Below are positions 6,885 to 11,904 of a stretch of 11,904 bases of DNA, one piece after another. Position 1 is the first letter of the stretch. Each line of letters opens with the position of its first letter. The stretch spans positions 1 through 11,904 of the forward strand of contig JAHHTR010000062.1 of assembly GCA_020024515.1 (NCBI GenBank), in the 5' to 3' direction. A model generated the notes under the pieces. The model had not been told where the DNA came from and did not search any database. It worked only from the letters and a program-made list of their open reading frames with translations. This DNA comes from Angelakisella sp. (GTDB lineage: Bacteria; Bacillota; Clostridia; Oscillospirales; Ruminococcaceae). Position numbers and translations under genes: made by a program.

Positions 6885-8674
6885 TGAATGATACACAACA
6901 AAAACAGTTAGGCTCAACATTATGGGCGATTGCTGATAAACTGCGTGGCGCAATGAACGCCGATGATTTTAGAGATTATATGCTGTCTTTTCTATTTTTG
7001 CGCTACTTGTCCGATAATTATGAAGATGCAGTAAAAAAGGAATTGGGTAGTGATTATCAGAAAAGTGAGCATGAAATCAAAAAGAACGAAGAGAATTTTG
7101 ATGTCTATATTGGCGAGCTCAAATCCGTTATCACCAAATATAGCAGCTCTCTTTCTCCTGAGAAATTAGGATTACATGAAGATGAAGAAGACCGTCAAAA
7201 AATTGAAAAAGCAAGACAAGATTTTGTGGATGATAATAATAAGATGCTCTATAGCCACAATGTAATTCCTCTTGCTGTTTGGTATATTCGCAATTTGGAT
7301 CAAGTTGATATGCTTGAAAAACAAATGCGCCGTAAAATTCATTATGTGATAAAACCGGCATATTTGTGGAGTAATATATATGAATTGGCAAGAACACAAA
7401 ATAGCCAATTGCTAAAAACCTTACAGAATGGCTTTAAATATATTGAGAATGAGTCGTTTGAAAGCAGATTTCGTGGTTTATTCTCAGAAGTAAATCTTGA
7501 TTCCGATAAATTGGGAAAGAATTATAGCGAACGAAATATTCTGCTTTGTTCGATTATAACTGAAATCGCACAAGGACTTTCAAAATTCCCAAATGAAACA
7601 GATCTTCTGGGCGATGCCTACGAATATTTGATTGGTCAGTTTGCTGCTGGTTCTGGTAAAAAAGCAGGTGAATTCTATACTCCACAGCAGGTTTCAACCA
7701 TTCTTTCCCGAATTGTATCTCTTGACAGCCAAGATCCAAGCACCGGAAAAAAGAGCAAACTAAAAAATGTGCTTGACTTTGCCTGTGGTTCGGGATCTCT
7801 GTTAATCAATGTGCGGAAACAATTTGGAGCAAATGGTATCGGTCAGATCTATGGGCAGGAAAAAAATATTACTACTTACAACCTTGCTCGTATGAATATG
7901 CTGCTTCACGGTGTAAAGGATTCTGAATTTCAGATTCATCACGGAGATTCCTTATTAAATGATTGGAATATCTTAAATGAGATGAATCCTGCAAAAAAAA
8001 AGCAGTTTGAAGCAGTTGTTGCTAATCCACCCTTTAGCTATAGGTGGCAGCCAAAAGAAGAAATGACAGAAGATTTCCGATTCAAAAACTATGGACTTGC
8101 TCCGAAGTCAGCAGCAGATTTCGCTTTTTTACTGCACGGGTTCCATTTTTTAAGCGATGATGGAACAATGGCGATTATTCTACCGCATGGAGTATTGTTC
8201 CGTGGTGGCGCAGAGGAAAAAATCAGAACAAAACTTCTTAAAGATGGAAATATTGACGCTATCATTGGCTTGCCTGCGAATCTCTTTTTCTCCACAGGGA
8301 TTCCAGTATGTGTCTTGATTCTAAAAAAATGCAAAAAGTATGATGATGTGCTGATTATTAATGCTAGCGAGTATTTTGAAAAAGGGAAACGCCAAAATAC
8401 GCTTTTACCGGAGCATATTGATAAGATCATTGAAACATACCAATACCGAAAAGAAGATGACAAAAAATATTCCCGCCGAGTTTCTATGGAGGAAATCGAG
8501 AAAAATGGATATAATCTAAATATTTCTCGTTATGTCAGCACTGCGCCCGAAGAAGAAATTGTTGATATTGAAGAAGTACGGCAGGAGCTTGAAAAAATTG
8601 AGAATGACATTAATGTGGCAAAGGCTCGGCATAATGAGTTTTTGAAGGAATTGGGATTGAATTTATTACCATAA
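6884..8674 (+). CDS. hsdM: Type I restriction enzyme, DNA methyltransferase subunit HsdM
   Basis: A 596-aa adenine-N6 methyltransferase. With HsdS it methylates the target, and it is also needed for restriction. The N-terminal HsdM helical domain (residues 8-50, LGSTLWAIADKLRGAM) is followed by an extended region to about residue 200 containing EKQMRRKIHYVI. The catalytic domain has AGEFYTPQQV (261-270), SAM motif I DFACGSGS (298-305) and catalytic NPPF (381-384). The C-terminal helices (about 560-590) probably contact HsdS. It is longer than EcoR124 HsdM (about 520 aa), the extra length being mainly around residues 55-150. A strong AGGAGG (6871-6876) inside the end of prrC lies 7 nt before the start, and stop and start share one base (TGATG). 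It is the last gene of the operon. Confidence 0.95.
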   Translation: MNDTQQKQLGSTLWAIADKLRGAMNADDFRDYMLSFLFLRYLSDNYEDAVKKELGSDYQKSEHEIKKNEENFDVYIGELKSVITKYSSSLSPEKLGLHEDEEDRQKIEKARQDFVDDNNKMLYSHNVIPLAVWYIRNLDQVDMLEKQMRRKIHYVIKPAYLWSNIYELARTQNSQLLKTLQNGFKYIENESFESRFRGLFSEVNLDSDKLGKNYSERNILLCSIITEIAQGLSKFPNETDLLGDAYEYLIGQFAAGSGKKAGEFYTPQQVSTILSRIVSLDSQDPSTGKKSKLKNVLDFACGSGSLLINVRKQFGANGIGQIYGQEKNITTYNLARMNMLLHGVKDSEFQIHHGDSLLNDWNILNEMNPAKKKQFEAVVANPPFSYRWQPKEEMTEDFRFKNYGLAPKSAADFAFLLHGFHFLSDDGTMAIILPHGVLFRGGAEEKIRTKLLKDGNIDAIIGLPANLFFSTGIPVCVLILKKCKKYDDVLIINASEYFEKGKRQNTLLPEHIDKIIETYQYRKEDDKKYSRRVSMEEIEKNGYNLNISRYVSTAPEEEIVDIEEVRQELEKIENDINVAKARHNEFLKELGLNLLP

Positions 8675-8678
8675 GAAA

Positions 8679-8714
8679 AAAGAATCAGTTGTGATGTTTT
8701 GCAACTGATTCTTT
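8679..8714. terminator. Bidirectional intrinsic terminator between hsdM and tnpV
   Basis: A perfect 13-bp stem (AAAGAATCAGTTG, 8679-8691, pairing with 8702-8714) surrounds a 10-nt loop. On the minus strand it is followed by a T-run from the A-rich 8675-8681. On the plus strand it is followed by a T-rich stretch (8711-8721). It lies between the convergent stops of hsdM (8674) and tnpV (8720) and can end both transcripts. Confidence 0.85.
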
Positions 8715-8719
8715 CTTCT

Positions 8720-9094
8720 TTATACATAGATTATTTTAGCATTAACTATTTCGGTAGCTCTTTCTCGAATATTATTGATTTGTGAACACCAAATCATTGG
8801 ATTTTTTGCCTTAAGTTCTTCTGTTATATTTTCGCTTTCTGCTAGTTGCTTTACGATTTGAAGAAACATATTTTCAGCCTGATTTTCAATATTGACAAGA
8901 TAGTCATTTAGTTTCCCGCTTGTCAACAGGTTCATATAAATAATTTTATGGTGCTGTTTCAAATATCTCGCGTGTCGCTGTCCCCATACTCCGATCGGCT
9001 GACCTTGTTGTTCTGGCAAACGGAGATTTGGTATCAGGTAATCTCCAACTTGCGTATAAGTACCGCCCATTTGTTCAAAAAATGATTTTTCCAT
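8720..9094 (-). CDS. tnpV: Transposon-encoded protein TnpV
   Basis: A 124-aa protein recognised as TnpV by family hallmarks. These are FEQMGGTYTQVGDYLIPNL (residues 5-23), then GVWGQRHARYLKQHHKIIY and LLTSGKLNDYL, and finally a C-terminal NNIRERATEIVN. TnpV proteins occur in clostridial transposons and integrative elements. Their function is not established; they are sometimes proposed as accessory or Xis-like factors, and nothing here adds to that. Length is normal (about 120 aa) and the gene appears intact. AGGAGG at 9103-9108 lies 8 nt before the ATG. No large serine recombinase or other element genes adjoin it, so it looks like a separated piece of a mobile element. It shares a terminator hairpin with hsdM. 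Confidence 0.88.
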   Translation of the reverse strand: MEKSFFEQMGGTYTQVGDYLIPNLRLPEQQGQPIGVWGQRHARYLKQHHKIIYMNLLTSGKLNDYLVNIENQAENMFLQIVKQLAESENITEELKAKNPMIWCSQINNIRERATEIVNAKIIYV

Positions 9095-9168
9095 TTTGTT
9101 TTCCTCCTGTGTTTTAGTGTACTTTTATTTTACAGAAAGATGGGTAATGAAACCAATGTGCTGATAGA

Positions 9169-9210
9169 AAAATACAGCGTACCTGTTTTATCGCAGATAC
9201 GCTGTATTTT
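9169..9210 (-). terminator. Intrinsic terminator of the double-HTH gene
   Basis: A perfect 13-bp stem (AAAATACAGCGTA at 9169-9181 with its complement at 9198-9210) encloses a 16-nt loop. Read on the minus strand, it begins at the stop codon of the HTH gene and is followed by TTTTTC, as expected for a rho-independent terminator. It separates that gene from tnpV, which therefore probably has its own promoter. Confidence 0.75.
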
Positions 9211-9638
9211 CATATATTTATTTCGGGATATGTGGTTAACAATTTCTGATATATCTTTCTTGACGGCTGTCGTGAACCGCCTTCCCACTTAGAATAGATG
9301 CTCAAACTAATACCTGCTTTTTCAGCAAAAGTTGCTTGATTTAATCCGTAAGTCTTCCTAACTTCTCGCAACTTGTCATTGTATGGATAATCCATAAATT
9401 GAGCAAAGTCATCAAAAAGCAAAGTGTTGTCAATTTCAAGGATTTTAGCCATAGCAATGGCTGTTTGATATAGTATCGGGAATCGTTCACTCTCATACAT
9501 TAACACTGTTGCGGGTACAACTCCTATACTTTCGGCTAACTGCCGTGTGGTTAGACCCTTTCGCTGCCGGTAGTATTTTAGCATTGCCGCAGGAGTTTGT
9601 TCTGTAGGAACCCCTTCAAAGCAAAAGTGTAAATGCAT
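9210..9638 (-). CDS. Transcriptional regulator with two tandem XRE-type HTH domains
   Basis: A protein of about 142 aa with two helix-turn-helix domains. The first (about residues 17-60) contains YYRQRKGLTTRQLAESIG and ATVLMYESER. The second (about 90-135) contains KLREVRKTYGLNQATFAEKAG and SIYSKWEGGSRQPS, a clear Cro/C1-type HTH with its SKWExGxRxP ending. I place the start at ATG 9638, since GGGAAG (9645-9650) lies 6 nt away; the in-frame ATG at 9644 would touch that site. The N-terminus (MHLHFCFEGVP) is unusual but in frame. It is probably a regulator belonging to the mobile DNA and is transcribed away from the IS200 remnant. The target is unknown. A terminator hairpin overlaps its stop. 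Confidence 0.78.
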   Translation of the reverse strand: MHLHFCFEGVPTEQTPAAMLKYYRQRKGLTTRQLAESIGVVPATVLMYESERFPILYQTAIAMAKILEIDNTLLFDDFAQFMDYPYNDKLREVRKTYGLNQATFAEKAGISLSIYSKWEGGSRQPSRKIYQKLLTTYPEINI

Positions 9639-9674
9639 TAACATCTTCCCGTGCTTGTATTCATATAAGTCTGT

Positions 9675-10088
9675 GTGATTGAGAATACTATTGCATTTGC
9701 ACCAAAATACAGACGAGAAGCAATATATGGAGAAATAAAAAAAGATATAGGAAAAATATTAAGAGAATTATGTGAAAGAAAAAAAGTAGAAATAATAGAA
9801 GCAGAGTGTTGTAAAGACCATATACATATGCTTGTATCAATACCACCATATTTGAGTGTATCACAGTTTATGGGATATTTAAAGAGTAAAAGCAGTTTGA
9901 TGTTATATGAGCAATTCGGCGAATTAAAATACAAATATCGTAATCGAGAATTTTGGTGTAGAGGATATTATGTAGATACGGCAGGAAAAAATACGAGTCG
10001 AATTGCGGAGTATATAAAGAATCAATTAAAAGAAGATGAGTTAGGAGAACAATTAACATTTGGAGATAAAGCTCCATTTGTAAAATAA
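9675..10088 (+). pseudogene. tnpA: IS200-type Y1 transposase TnpA, 5'-truncated
   Basis: This is the body of an IS200/IS605-family single-strand transposase. Recognisable homology starts near FAPKYRR (about 9690). The HUH motif is HIH (codons 49-51 from GTG 9675), and the catalytic tyrosine is in AEYIKNQ (codon 113). QFMGYLKSKSS and REFWCRGYYVDTAG are typical of the family. The usual first 20 or so residues, including the first beta strand ending in YHxVF, are missing. The only possible start is a GTG, with an in-frame TAA at 9666-9668 and no ribosome binding site. The C-terminus is complete. It is therefore probably inactive, with the left part lost at a junction next to the HTH gene. Confidence 0.85.
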
Positions 10089-10199
10089 AGCCTATTGCAA
10101 CTGGCAGATCGTATTACACGTTTTACGTGTCGCAAAGAACAGAGGGCTATGCCCGCATATGAAAAACCCCCAGTTTGACTGGGGGATGTTTATTGTTTT
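9690..10199 (+). mobile_element. IS200-like insertion sequence remnant, left end missing
   Basis: The remnant consists of the truncated tnpA plus about 110 bp of 3' non-coding DNA rich in hairpins: ACACGT-TTT-ACGTGT (10116-10130), GGGC-TAT-GCCC (10144-10154) and CCCCCAG-TTTGA-CTGGGGG (10167-10185). The last is typical of an IS200 right end and also acts as a terminator. No accessory TnpB-type gene is present. Both borders are estimates: the left is where transposase homology begins, and the right is a few bases after the last hairpin. Confidence 0.7.
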
Positions 10200-10359
10200 C
10201 CTCTAAGCTTTTTGAAAAGTCCATTTCACAAAAGCTTACTATCCCATCACCGATATTATAATATTTAAACCTTGAATTACTTGTATCATGTATTAAAAAC
10301 ATATTGAGTATAGTACTTTCATCTACAATTACTTTCGCATATGGTGTTGTAATTTCCAT
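10147..10359 (-). CDS. Small hypothetical protein, 3' end replaced by IS200 sequence
   Basis: A 70-aa frame that starts at ATG 10359 behind a good AAGGAG site (6-nt spacer), so the 5' end looks like a real gene. The first 55 or so residues (MEITTPYAKVIVDESTILNM...) resemble no family I know. The last 12-15 residues (KHPPVKLGVFHMRA) are read from the right-end hairpin of the IS200 remnant and so are not original. The gene was probably cut at its 3' end when the element inserted, and its natural C-terminus is not in the window. It may be a non-functional fragment. An upstream in-frame ATG at 10434 exists but lacks a ribosome binding site. Confidence 0.5.
   Translation of the reverse strand: MEITTPYAKVIVDESTILNMFLIHDTSNSRFKYYNIGDGIVSFCEMDFSKSLEENNKHPPVKLGVFHMRA
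10167..10185. terminator. IS200 right-end hairpin with terminator character
   Basis: CCCCCAG (10167-10173) pairs with CTGGGGG (10179-10185) around a TTTGA loop, with an A-run on the left and a T-rich run (ATGTTTATTGTTTTC) on the right. In IS200-type elements such subterminal hairpins are recognised by the transposase, and they also prevent transcription into or out of the element. The hairpin lies inside the 3' end of the minus-strand small gene at 10147-10359. Confidence 0.7.
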
Positions 10360-10523
10360 AAATATCTCCTTTTTTTGTAAAGAATAGATTTTATTAAAAT
10401 TTAATTCTTTCAATTCACTATATAAACATATCATATTTCAGGATAAAATGAAAGCACAAATTAAAAATTGTACTTTGAAAATTGAATGAGCGTGCCTGAG
10501 AGTAATATCATTGCCATAACATT

Positions 10524-10625
10524 ATGAAAATAAGCGAGCGAGAAACCGGAGAGAAATCTGCGAGGAGGAAGTATCTTGGGAGCAACCGACAAAACAAAAT
10601 AAAACAAAAAGGAGAATGCCAATGA
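10524..10625 (+). CDS. Possible 33-codon leader ORF overlapping the ATPase start
   Basis: A very basic 33-aa frame (MKISERETGEKSARRKYLGS then NRQNKIKQKGECQ) ends in TGA at 10623-10625. It overlaps the ATG at 10622 in the ATGA arrangement common in translational coupling. The ATPase ribosome binding site AAGGAG lies inside it. No Shine-Dalgarno is evident before its own ATG, so it may be translated weakly or not at all; it could also be a remnant of a longer gene. I cannot tell whether it encodes a functional peptide. Confidence 0.25.
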   Translation: MKISERETGEKSARRKYLGSNRQNKIKQKGECQ

Positions 10626-11659
10626 AAAGATTTAAAACAATCAGCGGTGAAGAATTAATAAACAAAGAGCTTGCCGAAATTCCGTTTGTGGTGAAGGATT
10701 TAATTCCAATAGGACTTACCTTGCTCGCAGGTTCAGCAAAGGTCGGTAAGAGTTGGCTTGCGTTATGGCTTGCCGTTCAAATTGCAAAAGGGGAAGTTAT
10801 ATGGGGATACGAAAGCGTCAAGTGTACTACGCTCTATCTTGCTTATGAAGACAACGAAATACGTATTCAAAACAGACTGCTTGATATATGTGACGATGCA
10901 CCGAAGAATGTTCATTTCTGTACAGAGGTTTCAAAATTGGGCGGTGATTTGGAATCAAGGATAGACAGCTTCGTTTTGGAACATAGAGATACAAAATTAA
11001 TTATCATCGATACATTGCAAACCGTCCGAAACACTACTGAAAGCAATTACTCAAATGACTATTCAGATTTAACTGTTCTTAAAAATGTCGCAGACAGATA
11101 CAAGATAGCCATAATTCTGATTCATCATTTCAGAAAACAAAAGGACGGAGATGTGTTTAATCAAATAACAGGTTCAACAGGTTTGCAGGGAGCGGTTGAT
11201 AATATGTTTACTCTCTCATCAAGCAAACGTGGTGAAAGGATGGCAACCCTTAACTGTATAGGCCGTGACATAGAGCAAAGGGAAATTGAACTTGAAAGAA
11301 ACGAAGATAACGTTTGGGTTAAACAAAGCGACAGCTATTCCGAAAGTAATGTGCTTGAAGATAATTTTGTAAAAGCAATTGAAAAGTTTATGTCAGACAG
11401 GACTTCTTACTGTGGCACTCCGACAGAATTATCGTCCCTGTTAAGTGAAATAAGTGACGATAAATTTTCAAACAGAGTCATCTCAAAGTATATGAAGAAA
11501 TTATCGAAAGAGTTTGAAAAGCGTTTGATAATGGGTGATTACCGTCGTAGCAACGGAAAGAGAATTGTTGAATTGGTGAAGATTAGTGTCGATAGTGACG
11601 TCAAAACAGTGGTGTCAGAATATTCGTCCCTATCGGCACTAAATTGCAATTTGACGTAG
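10622..11659 (+). CDS. RecA/RepA-like AAA family ATPase of a mobile element
   Basis: A 345-aa protein with a RecA-fold ATPase of the RepA/AAA_25 type. Walker A is GSAKVGKS (37-44), Walker B LIIID (126-130), followed by HHF (168-170) and GSTG (184-187). YLAYEDNEIRIQNRL (72-86) is also typical. A winged-helix-like C-terminal region (about 245-320) probably binds DNA. Relatives act as hexameric replicative helicases of plasmids or as unassigned ATPases in clostridial integrative elements; a replication or maintenance role is inferred. AAGGAG at 10609-10614 lies 7 nt before ATG 10622, so I prefer that start to the ATG at 10616, which has almost no spacer. The last 20 or so residues are low-complexity. 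No replication origin was identified nearby. Confidence 0.82.
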   Translation: MKRFKTISGEELINKELAEIPFVVKDLIPIGLTLLAGSAKVGKSWLALWLAVQIAKGEVIWGYESVKCTTLYLAYEDNEIRIQNRLLDICDDAPKNVHFCTEVSKLGGDLESRIDSFVLEHRDTKLIIIDTLQTVRNTTESNYSNDYSDLTVLKNVADRYKIAIILIHHFRKQKDGDVFNQITGSTGLQGAVDNMFTLSSSKRGERMATLNCIGRDIEQREIELERNEDNVWVKQSDSYSESNVLEDNFVKAIEKFMSDRTSYCGTPTELSSLLSEISDDKFSNRVISKYMKKLSKEFEKRLIMGDYRRSNGKRIVELVKISVDSDVKTVVSEYSSLSALNCNLT

Positions 11660-11715
11660 CCGACACAAATAATTCTGTCGATGTACTGTCCGTTCCAAGT
11701 TAAACGTTCGGCTAC
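11656..11715. repeat. 8-bp inverted repeat after the ATPase gene
   Basis: GTAGCCGA (11656-11663) and TCGGCTAC (11708-11715) are perfect complements 44 nt apart, flanking the end of the ATPase gene. A 12-bp perfect palindrome AAATTGCAATTT (11641-11652) lies just before. They could be part of a termination or binding structure, but there is no clear T-run and the loop is long. The remainder to 11904 holds no gene I can support. Confidence 0.3.
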
Positions 11716-11904
11716 AAAAGAGCGAAAGAAGTTGATATATCTTTGTTTGGTAATGTAATAGAATAATAATTACAAGTGAAATCCAAGTTATAAGCTTTTG
11801 ATTTTGAAAGAAAAAGTTGCCACATTTTGCCGATAAAACAGCTAAATGAGACAGAGATACCAATACTCAACGAAAGGGCGACACGGGGCAAGTTTGAGCC
11901 GATA

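Noticed and set aside
8089..8463. Minus-strand frame of 124 codons inside hsdM
   Set aside because: It is antisense to the conserved catalytic half of HsdM and has no gene-like features.
9657..9688. 6-bp inverted repeat GTATTC...GAATAC upstream of the truncated transposase
   Set aside because: The arms are short and 20 nt apart in AT-rich DNA; this is likely chance.
9638..9934. Minus-strand 98-codon frame opposite the IS200 transposase
   Set aside because: It is a shadow of tnpA; the plus-strand frame carries the HUH and tyrosine motifs.
11829..11904. Open frames at the right edge, for example ATG 11846 (MRQRYQYSTKGRHG) or the frame ending IPILNERATRGKFEPI
   Set aside because: Neither has a Shine-Dalgarno before a start codon and I recognise no family; the second frame looks protein-like but has no ATG.
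1..11904. CRISPR arrays, tRNA or rRNA genes
   Set aside because: No regularly spaced repeats, and no cloverleaf or rRNA-like segments, were found on reading through the window.

Overview
The window reads as accessory DNA from a low-GC Gram-positive anaerobe of the Clostridia type (a Lachnospiraceae/Ruminococcaceae-like host is my inference). The reasons are AT-rich DNA, strong AGGAGG-type ribosome binding sites, and mobile-element genes typical of that group: a stand-alone TnpV, a sigma-region-4-like protein and a RecA/RepA-like ATPase. No rRNA, tRNA or core housekeeping gene was seen, so this looks like part of a genomic island or integrative element.

Layout. Positions 1-1020 hold two minus-strand genes: a small unknown protein (690-977), then a sigma-like helix-turn-helix protein (75-653). 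They lie in one reading frame separated by a single TGA. Positions 1020-1162 form a compact divergent promoter region. From it an apparent plus-strand operon runs to 8674: a 72-aa XRE regulator, hsdR, hsdS, an ABC-ATPase protein with the signature of the PrrC anticodon nuclease, and hsdM. hsdR/hsdS, hsdS/prrC and prrC/hsdM overlap by 14, 4 and 1 nt. A perfect 13-bp hairpin after hsdM serves as a convergent terminator with tnpV (8720-9094, minus). A double-HTH regulator (9210-9638, minus) with its own hairpin terminator follows. Next come a 5'-truncated IS200-type transposase and its right end (about 9690-10199), whose hairpin runs into the 3' end of a small unknown gene (10147-10359, minus). 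The last gene (10622-11659) is a RecA/RepA-type ATPase of the kind carried by clostridial mobile elements. It is preceded by a possible 33-codon leader ORF that overlaps its start codon.

How it works together. HsdR, HsdS and HsdM form a complete type I restriction-modification system: two TRDs, the methyltransferase SAM and NPPF motifs, and the nuclease and helicase motifs are all present. The fourth operon gene carries Walker A, an ABC signature, Walker B with D-loop, an H-loop, and a C-terminal R-x3-E...H triad. This matches PrrC, the tRNA-cleaving abortive-infection toxin that in E. coli is held silent by a type Ic R-M complex and released when a phage disables restriction. The best interpretation is a two-tier antiphage locus, with restriction first and translational suicide second. 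The operon order R-S-PrrC-M and the small HTH protein at its head suggest that expression is tightly controlled. These functional statements rest on motif recognition and context, not on searches.
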